Below, in pieces: positions 7,773 to 16,461 of a DNA stretch of 64,000 nt. The stretch's first letter is position 1, and every line of letters starts with the position of its first letter. Where the stretch lies: NCBI RefSeq assembly GCF_016916835.1, contig NZ_JAFFIX010000008.1:248001-312000 (forward strand), written 5' to 3'. A program made the position numbers and the translations under genes. Under the pieces are notes generated by a model, which saw only the letters and a list, made by a program, of their open reading frames with translations, was not told where the DNA came from and did not search any database. Origin of the DNA: Actinacidiphila bryophytorum (GTDB taxonomy: Bacteria; Actinomycetota; Actinomycetes; Streptomycetales; Streptomycetaceae).

Positions 7773-9396
7773 GCAGGGCGGACGGTGCGCGATGACGGCG
7801 CCTGGGGACGAGTTGGCACCGGTGCTGGCCAGGATCTCGGGTACGGACCTCTACCGGGGCAACGCCTTCGTGGTCACGGGCCTGCCCGCGGACGCGACAC
7901 CCGCGGCGGTGCGCAGGACCCGCGAGGAGGCGCTGCTGATGAGCAGGCTCGGCGCTCCTGCGGCGGGCGCGGCGGCGCGGACGGCCGCGCCGGACGGCGA
8001 GGAGGCGCTGCGGGCGGCGTACGAGACGCTGCGCGACCCGGTGGCGCGCCTCGTCCACGAACTGCTGTGGCCGCAGGGGCGCTCGGAGCCGGCGTGGAGC
8101 GGCGCCGAGCAGCACGCGCAGGCCGCGCGCGAGCACCGCGAGGCGGTGGAGGGCGAGGCGGCGGGGCCGTACGAGCCGGGGTCCGCGGAGGCCGCGCGGC
8201 TGGATGCGCTGTGGACGGCGTCGCTTGCCGGGTGGGCGTCGGTGCTCGCCGGCCACGGCCTGTGGGACCACGCCAAGCGGCGGGTGGCCGAGATCGGCGA
8301 CCCGCGGCTGACGACCGGGACGGTGCGGCGGCTGCGGGACCGGCTGCCGCGCCATCTGGCGTCGGTGACCGCGGAGTTGGCGCTGCGCGAGGTGGTGCGG
8401 GGCAGGCCAGCGGGGGCCGGGCGGCTGGTGGCGCTGCTGCACGCCTCGCCGCTGCCCGAGCGGGCGGTGGCCGACGCGCTGCGCGAGGTGGTGCGGCCCG
8501 CCGAGACGGCGCTGCGCGCCGCGTGCACGGCCGCGCGCGAGGCGGTTAGCGCCGAGGAGGGGGACGGCGGCCCCGCGGCGGCGGCGCTGCTGGAGCGGAT
8601 CGGCGAACCGCTGGGGGTGGTGCGCACCGTCCTGGGCGCGGACGCCGCCCTGACCTCGGCTTTGGAGGAGGAGATCGCCTCGGCGCTCAACCAGTGCGCG
8701 GTCGGCGAATTCCACGCGACCGGGCGGGTCAGGGCGCCGCTGGGCGTGCTGGCCGCGGCCGCCGGATATGCGCATGTGCAGCGCACCAGGGACCTCATCG
8801 AGCGCAATGTCGACGTCGTCTCGCACAGCAGGAACGCCGCGCCCACCGGCCCGTCGGACGACCTGCCGCCGAGACTGCGGGAGATGTGCGTCGAGGGCAA
8901 GGTGGAGCGGCCCGCGGCCTTCCTGCGGGCGATGGCCGCACGGGTGGCGGCCAGGGACAAGGAGCTGGGCAGGCAGCTGCTCGCCCTGGCCACCGACCGC
9001 AGGAGCGTGGCCGCACCCGTCACCCGGCAGCCCTTCACCGGGCGCCTGCTCGGCTGCGGTGTGCACGCCCTGCGAGCCGGCGCGCCGAACCCGGAGGGCC
9101 TGGTCTGGGTCACCCATGTGCTGACCCTGTGCTGGCTGCCGCTGCTGCCGCTGGCGGCCTACGTGCGGGACGACTCGGGGGTGCGCGCCAAGGTGCCGCT
9201 GACCGGGCGGGCCCGCTGGACGCGGCGGTGGACGGTGCTGATGGTGCCGGTCGTGGTGCTGCTGCTGACGGTGGGCGTGCCGGCCGCCGCGGTGGCGGTG
9301 CCCGCCCTGTGGTTCGGCTACGGCGTCTTCCTGAGCAAGGTCCGCGAGGAGCGGGTCCGCATGTGGTCGCGCTGGGACCGGGGGCGGCACCGGTGA
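7750..9396 (+). CDS. Hsp70-operon membrane protein, possible co-chaperone
   Basis: 548 residues from ATG 7750; ATG 7792 would shorten it by 14 and is also plausible. The N-terminus (DLYRGNAFVVTGLPADATP, then RREEALL-like helices and AAYETLRDPVARLVHELLW) resembles the helical start of J-type co-chaperones in layout, but no HPD signature is present, so I do not call it DnaJ. The middle is a long Ala/Arg/Glu-rich helical region. The C-terminus carries two hydrophobic segments (around residues 455-475 and 495-525) that should place it in the membrane with a short basic cytoplasmic end. The stop overlaps the next start as GTGA. Family not recognised; the operon position suggests work with the Hsp70. 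Confidence 0.72.
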   Translation: MREQGGDEQGGRCAMTAPGDELAPVLARISGTDLYRGNAFVVTGLPADATPAAVRRTREEALLMSRLGAPAAGAAARTAAPDGEEALRAAYETLRDPVARLVHELLWPQGRSEPAWSGAEQHAQAAREHREAVEGEAAGPYEPGSAEAARLDALWTASLAGWASVLAGHGLWDHAKRRVAEIGDPRLTTGTVRRLRDRLPRHLASVTAELALREVVRGRPAGAGRLVALLHASPLPERAVADALREVVRPAETALRAACTAAREAVSAEEGDGGPAAAALLERIGEPLGVVRTVLGADAALTSALEEEIASALNQCAVGEFHATGRVRAPLGVLAAAAGYAHVQRTRDLIERNVDVVSHSRNAAPTGPSDDLPPRLREMCVEGKVERPAAFLRAMAARVAARDKELGRQLLALATDRRSVAAPVTRQPFTGRLLGCGVHALRAGAPNPEGLVWVTHVLTLCWLPLLPLAAYVRDDSGVRAKVPLTGRARWTRRWTVLMVPVVVLLLTVGVPAAAVAVPALWFGYGVFLSKVREERVRMWSRWDRGRHR

Positions 9397-9911
9397 GCCG
9401 GGCGGAGCGGCTGCGCGGGCACCTGCGGCAGCGCCGCCAGTCGGCCGAGTTCCGCATCGCCGACGACTACCCGCCGGCCGGGCTGCTGCCGGCGCCCGTA
9501 CCGGAGCCCGAGCCGCCCGCGGTACCGGAGCCGCGGGCAGCAGCGGCGGCGCAGGCCTCGGACGCCGACCTCGCGGACCTGGCGACGCAGCTGTGGCGGC
9601 TGGGCAGGAAGCTCGCCGAGCCGCCGCCGGACGACCGGGGTCCCGGTGGGGCCGCGGCCCGCCGCAAGGAGTCCCGCCATCTGCGGGCAGCGCAGGACGC
9701 GCTGGGCAAGGCCGGGGTGCGGGCGGAGGACCACGACGGGACCGAGTTCGACATCGGCCTGACCCTCGACGTGCTGGCGTACCAGCCGGTCCCGGGCGCG
9801 ACCCGGGAGACCGTGCACGAAACCGTACGGCCCTCGGTCTACCGGGACGGCCGCCGTATCCAGATGGGCCAGGTCATCGTGGCCCAGCCGGAAGGAGAGC
9901 AGGACCTGTGA
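9393..9911 (+). CDS. Small GrpE-like protein of the Hsp70 operon
   Basis: 172 residues. GTG 9393 overlaps the previous stop (GTGA) and its own stop overlaps the Hsp70 start (GTGA), so it is tightly co-translated. Residues 25-60 are Pro/Glu/Ala-rich; the middle is a helix (LADLATQLWRLGRKLAE through RAAQDALGKAG). The C-terminus (GLTLDVLAYQPVPGATRET, then a Tyr/Arg/Gly stretch ending in GQVIVAQP) has the layout of the GrpE C-terminal beta domain. GrpE proteins are ADP/ATP exchange factors for Hsp70. The long N-terminal coiled coil of normal GrpE is mostly missing, so this would be a minimal version. The assignment is inference from layout plus context. Confidence 0.65.
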   Translation: MSRAERLRGHLRQRRQSAEFRIADDYPPAGLLPAPVPEPEPPAVPEPRAAAAAQASDADLADLATQLWRLGRKLAEPPPDDRGPGGAAARRKESRHLRAAQDALGKAGVRAEDHDGTEFDIGLTLDVLAYQPVPGATRETVHETVRPSVYRDGRRIQMGQVIVAQPEGEQDL

Positions 9912-12433
9912 CCCCGCAGAACACGACCCGCGAGACCGTCGACTTCGGCATCGACCTGGGCACCACCAACAGCGCCATCGCCGCCTCGACGGGGGCGGGC
10001 GCCGACATCGTGCGCAACAACCTGCGCGACGAGTACACACCGTCCGCGGTGCACATCAACCGGTCGGGGACGGTCGTCGTCGGCAAGCGCGCCAGGGCGC
10101 GGCTCGACGTCGACCCGGCCAACACGCACGCCGAATTCAAACTGCAGATGGGCCTGCGGGACGCGGTGCGCGAGTTCGCCGGCTCCGGACGCACCATGAC
10201 GCCCGAGCAGTTGTCGGCCGAGGTGCTCAAGTCGGTGCGCGCCGACGTGCGCAGCGCGCTCGGCGAGGAGATCGGGGCGGCCGTCATCACCGTGCCCGCG
10301 GCCTTCGAACTCGACCAGTGCGAGGCGACCCGGCGGGCGGCGAAGCTGGCCGGCCTGGACTTCGCCCCGCTGCTGCAGGAGCCGACCGCGGCCGCGTGGG
10401 CGTACAGCGCGGCGGCCTGCGATGTGCCGTCCCGCGGCTTCTGGCTGGTCTACGACCTGGGCGGCGGCACCTTCGACGCGTCGGTGATCCAGATCGAGGA
10501 CGGCGAGTTCGGCGTCGTCAACCACGCGGGCGACAACTTCCTCGGCGGCAAGCTGATCGACTGGATGCTGGTCGACGACCTGCTGATCCCCGCGGCGCGC
10601 ACCGAGGACGGCATGGCCTCGCTCGACCGGGCCGACCCGCGGCAGGCGGGCAACATCGCCAAGCTCAAGCAGGCCGCCGAGGACGCGAAGATCGAGCTGT
10701 CGCACTCCCCCGCCGCCGAGATCGACGTCCAACTCACCGGTGAGCGCGGCGAGTCGGTGGCCTTCGTGCACGAGATCGCCAGGGCGGACCTGGAGCGGCT
10801 CGCGATGCCGCTCTACCGGCGCTCGGTGGAGCTGTGCCGGCGGGCGCTCGCCGAGAAGGGGCTCGCGCCCGCCGACATCGAACGGGTCCTGCTGGTGGGC
10901 GGCGCCACGCTCGCACCCGCGCTGCGCGAGCTGCTCGCCGACCCGGCGGAGGGCCTGGGCATCCGGCTCGACCACAGCCTCGACCCGGTCACGGTGGTGG
11001 CCCGCGGGGCGGCGGTCTTCGCGCGCACCCAGCGGCTGCCGCAGTCGTTCCTCGACGCTTCGGCGCAGGCCGGCGACGTGCTGCTGGACTTCGCGCACAA
11101 ACCCACGGGCCGGAGCAGCGACCCGCTGGTGGGCGGCACGGCACGCACCGCGGACGGCAGCCCGCGGGACTGGACCGGCTGCACGGTCGAGTTCGTGGAC
11201 GACGCGGATGGCCGCCCGCAGTGGCGCAGCGGCCAGGTGCCGCTGGGGGCGGACGGCAGCTTCGCCACCCGGCTCAAGGCGCGCGGTGCGCACAACTCGT
11301 ACGCGATCGAGTTCCGCACCGCCCAGGGCTCCTTCCAGCCGACCAGGCCCGACCGCACGGTCTACCAGCAGCTGGCGCTCGTCGGCGGTGACGCGACCAT
11401 GAGCCACTCGGTCGGGGTGTGGGTCGAGGGCAACGAGGTCGCGTGGATCCTGCGCAAGGGCACAGAACTCCCCGCCAGCGGGCGGCTGGTGCTGGAGTCG
11501 ACAGTGGATGTGCGGCGCGGCGGGCGGCAGGGCCTGATCCGGGTGCCCATCGTGCAGGGCGAGCGCGCCCGCGGCGACCGCAACCCGGTCGTCGGGCAGC
11601 TGGACATCAGCCCGGAGGAGATCTCCCGGGACGTGCCGCTGGGCAGCGAGATCGAGGTCACCGTGGAGATCGACCAGAGCTTCCGCACCCGGGTCGACGC
11701 GTACATCCCCATCCTGGACGAGGAGTTCGAGATCGACGTCGAACTGGCCAGGGACGCGCCCGACGTCGCGGAACTGCGCCGGCAGAGCCGGGCGGTGGCC
11801 GCGCAGTACGCCACCTTGCGCAACCGGGCCGGCAGGTCGGACGCCGGGCGCGCGACCGAACTGCTCGACGGCTTCGACCAGGACGGCGGCATCGGCGGGA
11901 TCGACCGCGAACTGGAGTCCGCGGGCGTCGACCCGGACGGCGCCGCCGTCGTCCAGGAGCGGCTGCGGCAGGCCGAGACGGCACTGGACGAGGCGGAGGA
12001 GGCACTGAAACTGCCGCAGCTGGTACGGGCGGCCGGCGATGTGCGCAGCTGGGTGCGCGACGCGGTGGACGAACACGGCGACGCCGCCGCCAGGGGCGAA
12101 CTGGCCGAGGCGGAGCGCCAGTTGGACGCGGCGATCGAGACCGGCGACCCGACGCTGGTCGAGCACGCGACGGACGCGGTGCGCGGGGTGGGGCTGCGGG
12201 TGCTGGACTCCGCGGACCAGCTGCCGGTGCTGCGCTTCGCCTCGCTGAAGGAGACCTTCTCCGGCAGCACGGAGCCCCGGGTGGTCCGGCTGCTCCAGGA
12301 GGGCGCGGCGGCGCTGGCGGCAGACGACATCTCCCGGCTGCGGTCGGTCGTCATCGACCTGGGCCGCCTGGTGCCCTTCAGCGGGTCCCGCAGCGACACC
12401 CCGGCCGACACCACCGTGCGGCGGCAGCGGTGA
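9908..12433 (+). CDS. Divergent Hsp70 (DnaK family) chaperone
   Basis: 841 residues, much longer than housekeeping DnaK (about 620). GTG 9908 has GGAAGGAG upstream and overlaps the preceding stop. ATPase landmarks are intact: phosphate-1 FGIDLGTTNSAIA (residues 13-25), phosphate-2 VYDLGGGTFDAS (about 181), PTAAAWAY, and the adenosine motif VLLVGGATLAP (about 327). After the nucleotide-binding domain, the substrate-binding region is present but poorly conserved (about 400-610). The last 230 residues are charged and helical, replacing the usual lid. It is probably an accessory Hsp70 dedicated to the clients of this operon rather than a general heat-shock protein. No CIRCE or HAIR element was seen upstream. 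Confidence 0.93.
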   Translation: MTPQNTTRETVDFGIDLGTTNSAIAASTGAGADIVRNNLRDEYTPSAVHINRSGTVVVGKRARARLDVDPANTHAEFKLQMGLRDAVREFAGSGRTMTPEQLSAEVLKSVRADVRSALGEEIGAAVITVPAAFELDQCEATRRAAKLAGLDFAPLLQEPTAAAWAYSAAACDVPSRGFWLVYDLGGGTFDASVIQIEDGEFGVVNHAGDNFLGGKLIDWMLVDDLLIPAARTEDGMASLDRADPRQAGNIAKLKQAAEDAKIELSHSPAAEIDVQLTGERGESVAFVHEIARADLERLAMPLYRRSVELCRRALAEKGLAPADIERVLLVGGATLAPALRELLADPAEGLGIRLDHSLDPVTVVARGAAVFARTQRLPQSFLDASAQAGDVLLDFAHKPTGRSSDPLVGGTARTADGSPRDWTGCTVEFVDDADGRPQWRSGQVPLGADGSFATRLKARGAHNSYAIEFRTAQGSFQPTRPDRTVYQQLALVGGDATMSHSVGVWVEGNEVAWILRKGTELPASGRLVLESTVDVRRGGRQGLIRVPIVQGERARGDRNPVVGQLDISPEEISRDVPLGSEIEVTVEIDQSFRTRVDAYIPILDEEFEIDVELARDAPDVAELRRQSRAVAAQYATLRNRAGRSDAGRATELLDGFDQDGGIGGIDRELESAGVDPDGAAVVQERLRQAETALDEAEEALKLPQLVRAAGDVRSWVRDAVDEHGDAAARGELAEAERQLDAAIETGDPTLVEHATDAVRGVGLRVLDSADQLPVLRFASLKETFSGSTEPRVVRLLQEGAAALAADDISRLRSVVIDLGRLVPFSGSRSDTPADTTVRRQR

Positions 12434-13455
12434 CCACCTCTCAGAGCCGCGTCGCCGGGCCGCGCAGGGGGCAGCCCGGCGACGCACCCCGCCCGGCGCG
12501 TGCGGCAGAGCCCGGCCAGGTGCTGGCGGTGGCGGCGCGGGCCGCGCGCGGCGGGCGGTACGGCGAGGCGCGGATGCTGCTGGACACGCTCGGGGGCAGC
12601 GGGTCCGCCGATCCCGCGGTGCTCGACCTGCTGGCGCGGATCCACGCCCAGCGCGGCGAACTGGCCGCGGCGGACGCCCTGTGGGCGCGCGTCGAGGAGG
12701 GCGACCCGCGGCCGGCCGCGGCGACCGCGGCGGGGGCGGGGCGGCGGCGGATCGCCGCCGTGCTGGCTGGGCGGGCGCGGCCGTCGGCCGGGCGGCGGGC
12801 CGCCGCGGCGGCCGTGGTGGCAGCCGCCGCGGGTGCGGCGGTCGCCGGCGCCCTGCTGCCGCGCACGCACGCCGACCCCGACCGGGTCACCGGCACCGAC
12901 CTGGCGGCGGTACGGGACGGGCAGGCGACGCTCGCCGGGCGGCTGGAGGCGCTCGGCACCCGGGTGGACAGCGGGCTCAGCGGCCTGGCCTCCGCCGCGG
13001 CGCCGCAGCCCTCCCCCGTGACGCCGTCCCCCGCCGCCCCGCCTCCCCCGGACATCGGCGGGCCGGGGCGCACGGTCTCACGGCAGGGCGACGCCCTGGT
13101 CGTCGTCTTCGACCAGGGCCTCTTCGGGCGCGACGCCCGGCTGACGGCCGCGGGCGCGGCGGCCCTGGACGACCTCGGGCGGCGGTTGCGGCGGGCGGGC
13201 GTGAGCGGGCCGCTGGTGGTCACCGGGCACACCGACGACCGGCCGCTGCCGCGCGGCGCCGCGGTCACCGACCGGATCACGCTGGGCTTCGCCCGCGCCC
13301 AGGCGGCGGCCGGGCACCTGGCGGCGGCGGCCGGCATCCCGCCGGCCGCGGTCGGCATCCGCAGCACCGGCACACTGCACCCGCCCTACCCCGACGACTC
13401 GGCGGCCGACCGCGCCCGCAACAACACGGTCACCGTCCTGGTCGGCACCCCGTGA
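12430..13455 (+). CDS. Membrane-anchored OmpA-domain protein with TPR-like N-terminus
   Basis: 341 residues. GTG 12430 overlaps the Hsp70 stop (GTGA). Residues 25-95 look like one or two TPR-type helical hairpins (RGGRYGEARMLLDTL, ARIHAQRGELAAADALWARV). A basic stretch precedes a transmembrane helix at about 118-138, followed by a short coiled region and a Pro/Ser-rich linker. The OmpA-like peptidoglycan-binding domain covers about 215-341 (LVVTGHTDDRPLP, the Arg-rich DRARNNTVTVLV end). The topology puts the TPR-like part in the cytoplasm and the OmpA domain at the wall, a physical bridge between the Hsp70 and peptidoglycan. Last gene of the operon; a strong hairpin follows at 13463. Confidence 0.87.
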   Translation: MTTSQSRVAGPRRGQPGDAPRPARAAEPGQVLAVAARAARGGRYGEARMLLDTLGGSGSADPAVLDLLARIHAQRGELAAADALWARVEEGDPRPAAATAAGAGRRRIAAVLAGRARPSAGRRAAAAAVVAAAAGAAVAGALLPRTHADPDRVTGTDLAAVRDGQATLAGRLEALGTRVDSGLSGLASAAAPQPSPVTPSPAAPPPPDIGGPGRTVSRQGDALVVVFDQGLFGRDARLTAAGAAALDDLGRRLRRAGVSGPLVVTGHTDDRPLPRGAAVTDRITLGFARAQAAAGHLAAAAGIPPAAVGIRSTGTLHPPYPDDSAADRARNNTVTVLVGTP

Positions 13456-13462
13456 CGGCGCC

Positions 13463-13500
13463 GGGCCGGCGGACCCCCGGGAGGGGGGTTCCGCCGGCCC
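13463..13500. terminator. Strong hairpin after the Hsp70 operon
   Basis: GGGCCGGCGGACCCCC pairs with GGGGTTCCGCCGGCCC, giving a stem of about 16 bp with one mismatch around a short GC loop. It lies 8 bases after the OmpA-domain stop and faces the convergent pectate lyase operon. Likely factor-independent terminator of the L-shaped actinobacterial kind (no T-run). Confidence 0.7.
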
Positions 13501-13686
13501 GGTTCTGCCCGGTCGCGGACGCGGTGGCGGTGGTGGGGGGAAGCCGCTCGGGCCGGCGGCAGGGCCGCCGCGCCCGCCGCGCGGGCCGTCCTGAGGCACC
13601 TTCACAATCGCTTGCTGGGATGTCACCTGAGCAGGAGATGCCTGATCAGCGCCCATCCAGGAAGCGCTTACCGGCCATGCGGAAGG

Positions 13687-15000
13687 TCACAGCCGCCCCG
13701 CGCCCGCACCGCCGTCCACGATGTGCGGGACGGCCCGCGGGTCGTCGACGCGGGTGCGCAGCGTCGGCGTCCAGCCCGCGCCCTGGGCGATGGGAGTGGC
13801 GGGGTTGGCGGCGTTGAAGGCGCCGAGCAGGTCCGCGATGCGGCCGTTGACGTAGTTGTGGTCCTCGGTCATCGCGGTGCCCTTCCAGTACGCGATGGTG
13901 CGGTCCGCGGTGACGCCGGCGGGCAGGGTGAAGGCGTTGCTCTCGGCGACCAGTTGGGACTGGAAACCGACGCCGAGGCTGTAGACGTAGTCGGCCGCGT
14001 CGGTGACCAGGTAGTGGTTGTTGTAGGTGTCGACCTGGCCGAAGCGGACCCGCGGGGCGCGCTCGCCGATGGCCTTGAAGAGGTTGTGGTGCAAGGTGAT
14101 GCGCAGCTTGCCCGCGTCGGTGGCGGCGGCGCCGTCGCTGTTGCCGAACAGCAGCGTCTTGTCGTGGTCGGTGAAGGCGTTCCAGGAGGCGGTGACGTAG
14201 TCGGCGCCCTTGACGACGTCGAGTTCGCCGTCGTGCTGCTGGTAGATCCGCCCGAAGTAGAAGGGCTGGTCGGCGTCGGGGCGGCGGCCGTCGGTGAAGG
14301 TGTTGTGGTCGACCCAGACGTGGGTGGAGCCGGTGACGACGAGGTTGTCGTACTCGGAGTTCCAGTTGCCGGTGGCGCCGTCGGTGGGGTCCCACTGCGG
14401 GAAGCAGTCGAAGGCGTCCTCGAAGGCGAGGTTGCGGACGATGACGTTGTCCGAGCCGCTGACCTGGAGGTCGAGGCCCAGCAGCTTGGGGTTGCGGCCG
14501 ACGCCGACGATGGTGGTGTTGGAGCCGACCTTCAGCTCGACCCGGGCGGCCTGCTTGGCCGCGGACGCGGCCCTTGCGTCCTCCTGGGGTCCTGCCGGCA
14601 CCTCGTCCATGCCCCACACGGCCGGGTCGTAGGCGGCCAGGTAGGCGTCCAGGCTGTAGCCGTCGGTGGCGTAGTCGTCGCAGGACAGCGGGGCGCCGGT
14701 GTCGTCGGCATTGCCGTCGACGGTCCCGGAGACCTGGATGATCTTGGGGGTGGCGCTGCCGTTGTCCAGGGCGGCGGCCAGTTCTGCGCGGTTGGTGACG
14801 GTGAAGACATGGGCGGCGTCGGCGGCTGCGCCGCCGGTGGTGCCCGCGCCCTGCGAGGCCCAGCCGTCACCGGCCGGCAGCGCCTGCCGGGCGTAGTGCG
14901 GCAGCTTCTGGCCGGTCCCGCAGTGCGCGGGTGCGGCGGCGAGCATCAGGGGGGCTGCGGAGACCAGGACGGCGATCATCGGGACATGGCTCTTGCGCAC
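13687..15000 (-). CDS. Secreted pectate lyase (PL1-type)
   Basis: 437 residues. GTG 15000 follows GGGAG. Signal peptide at residues 1-27 (MRKSHVPMIAVLVSAAP through AAAPAHC). The body is a right-handed parallel beta-helix lyase: GVGRNPKLLGLDLQVSGSDN, FEDAFDCFPQWDP, VWVDHNTFTDGR (the vWiDH signature), and the RAPRVRFGQVD segment that carries the catalytic Arg. It cleaves polygalacturonate by beta-elimination outside the cell, giving unsaturated oligogalacturonides. It is the last gene of the GntR-controlled operon, separated from the binding-protein gene by a strong hairpin. This is the only enzyme in the operon that indicates the polymer, so pectin is the likely inducer source. Confidence 0.92.
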   Translation of the reverse strand: MRKSHVPMIAVLVSAAPLMLAAAPAHCGTGQKLPHYARQALPAGDGWASQGAGTTGGAAADAAHVFTVTNRAELAAALDNGSATPKIIQVSGTVDGNADDTGAPLSCDDYATDGYSLDAYLAAYDPAVWGMDEVPAGPQEDARAASAAKQAARVELKVGSNTTIVGVGRNPKLLGLDLQVSGSDNVIVRNLAFEDAFDCFPQWDPTDGATGNWNSEYDNLVVTGSTHVWVDHNTFTDGRRPDADQPFYFGRIYQQHDGELDVVKGADYVTASWNAFTDHDKTLLFGNSDGAAATDAGKLRITLHHNLFKAIGERAPRVRFGQVDTYNNHYLVTDAADYVYSLGVGFQSQLVAESNAFTLPAGVTADRTIAYWKGTAMTEDHNYVNGRIADLLGAFNAANPATPIAQGAGWTPTLRTRVDDPRAVPHIVDGGAGAGRL

Positions 15001-15049
15001 TGCGGCTCCCAGTGGGGGGTGGCGGAGATGTCGGGGTGGGAAAGGGGGG

Positions 15050-15086
15050 CGGCGGGGGCCGGCGCTCGGGGGGCCGGCCCCCGCCG
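15050..15086 (-). terminator. Intra-operon hairpin between binding protein and pectate lyase genes
   Basis: A perfect 14-bp stem (CGGCGGGGGCCGGC with GCCGGCCCCCGCCG) and a 9-base loop begins 6 bases after the sugar-binding-protein stop. It could protect the 3' end of the upstream mRNA and partly terminate, so that the binding protein is made in excess over the lyase, or mark the lyase as a separate unit. Confidence 0.6.
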
Positions 15087-15091
15087 TGGGG

Positions 15092-16438
15092 TCATTTCTT
15101 GTTGTGCTGGGCGAAGTCCGCCTGGGCGTCGTTGAGTTTGCCGGCCAGCTCGTCGGCGAACTCCTTGGCGGTCATCTTGCCGAGCAGGACCTTCTGGAAG
15201 TCGGGCTCGGTGTCGGCCTTCGTGATGGTGTTCCAGTCCGGCAGGTAGTACGGGAACTGGACGATCTTCGTCTTGGGGTCGTTGAGCGAGTCCATGGCCA
15301 CCTTGGTGGGCTTGGACTCGTTGATCCACTGGTCCTTTTCCGCACCGGTGTTGGCCGGGATGGACGCGGCCGACTGGCTCCACAGGCTGTTCATCGGCGC
15401 GGACGCGGCGAACTCGATGAACTTCCAGGCGGCGGCCTTGTTCTTGCCGGACTTGAACAGCCCGAGCCCGTCGACGGGGTTGGAGACGATGGTCCGCACC
15501 CCGCCGTCCTGCGAGGGCGGCAGGGGGATGCCGTCGACCTTGTCCTTGCCCAGCGCCTTGACGTGGTCGTTGTACGAGCCGAGGTTGTGCTGCAGCATGC
15601 CGACGTTGCCGTGGTCGAACTCGGCGACCATGTTGACGAAGTCGTTGTTGAGGTCCGCCTCGGGGGTGGCCTTCTTGTACAGGCCGACGTACTTCTCCAA
15701 CGCCGCGATGTTCTTCGGGTCGTTGACGGTGGTCTTGTCGCCGTCCCAGAAGCTCTCGATGCCGGACTGGGCGTACATCATCTCCAGGGCCTGGGCGATC
15801 GAGCCCTTGCCGCCGCGGATGGTGAAGCCGAACTTGTTGTCCGAGGCCGCGGTGAGCTTGTCGGCCGCCGCGTAGAAGGCCGACCAGGTGGTGGGCGGCT
15901 GCAGGCCGGCCGCGCTGAACAGGTCGGTGCGGTACCAGATGGTGCCCTGGTTGGCGGAGGTGGGAACCTCGTACATCTCCTTGCCCTGGCCGCCCGCCGC
16001 CTGGACGCTGGTGACCATGCCGGTGACGAGCTTGCCCTTGAGGTCGCTGCCGTCGATCCGGTCGCCCACCGGCTCCAGCGCGTTCTGCGCCACCATGTTG
16101 GCCAGGTAGGCCGTACCGACCCCGCCGACGTCGGGCAGCCCGCCGCCGGCTATCGCCGTGTCGTACTTCTTCTGCACGTCGGCGATCGGGATGCCGACGT
16201 ACTCGACCTGGATGTCGGGGTACTTCTTCTCGAACGCGGCGATGATCTGCTTCCAGACGTCGGTGCGGACACCGCCGTTGTTGTCCCAGAAGACGATCTT
16301 CCCCTTGCCGCTGCCCTCGCCGCCGGAGTCACCGCTGCCGGAGTCACCGCAGGCGGTGGCGGTCAGGGCGAGTGCGGCGACGAGGGCGATGCCGGCGGCC
16401 GGCCGGGCTCTGCGCTGTCTGTGCTGCGGTTGTGACAT
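15092..16438 (-). CDS. ABC transporter sugar-binding lipoprotein
   Basis: 448 residues from ATG 16438, preferred because GAAAGAG lies 7-12 bases upstream; ATG 16465, which would overlap the previous stop as ATGA, adds nine residues. A basic signal peptide ends in a lipobox (LTATACGDS), so the mature protein is lipid-anchored outside the membrane. Family-1 extracellular solute-binding features follow: IVFWDNNGGVRTDVWKQII, FEKKYPDIQVEYV, and the C-terminal NPVDGLGLFKSGKNK region. It should capture an oligosaccharide for the permeases at 18491-20301. No ATPase gene is present; Streptomyces sugar transporters commonly share a distant MsiK ATPase. The ligand is not determinable here; pectin-derived oligosaccharides are likely. 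Confidence 0.9.
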   Translation of the reverse strand: MSQPQHRQRRARPAAGIALVAALALTATACGDSGSGDSGGEGSGKGKIVFWDNNGGVRTDVWKQIIAAFEKKYPDIQVEYVGIPIADVQKKYDTAIAGGGLPDVGGVGTAYLANMVAQNALEPVGDRIDGSDLKGKLVTGMVTSVQAAGGQGKEMYEVPTSANQGTIWYRTDLFSAAGLQPPTTWSAFYAAADKLTAASDNKFGFTIRGGKGSIAQALEMMYAQSGIESFWDGDKTTVNDPKNIAALEKYVGLYKKATPEADLNNDFVNMVAEFDHGNVGMLQHNLGSYNDHVKALGKDKVDGIPLPPSQDGGVRTIVSNPVDGLGLFKSGKNKAAAWKFIEFAASAPMNSLWSQSAASIPANTGAEKDQWINESKPTKVAMDSLNDPKTKIVQFPYYLPDWNTITKADTEPDFQKVLLGKMTAKEFADELAGKLNDAQADFAQHNKK

Positions 16439-16461
16439 GGCGGCTCTTTCGGTTGTCGGGA

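Noticed and set aside
7390-9390. Long minus-strand frame opposite the kinase and membrane protein genes
   Set aside because: Low-complexity Arg/Pro/His translation and no recognisable start or family; the plus-strand genes are supported by motifs and overlaps.
7750-9396. True DnaJ with a J-domain
   Set aside because: No HPD tripeptide is found in the helical N-terminus; it is listed only as a possible co-chaperone.
9839-12487. Minus-strand frame of 882 residues over the Hsp70 gene
   Set aside because: Shadow frame; the Hsp70 ATPase motifs are on the plus strand.
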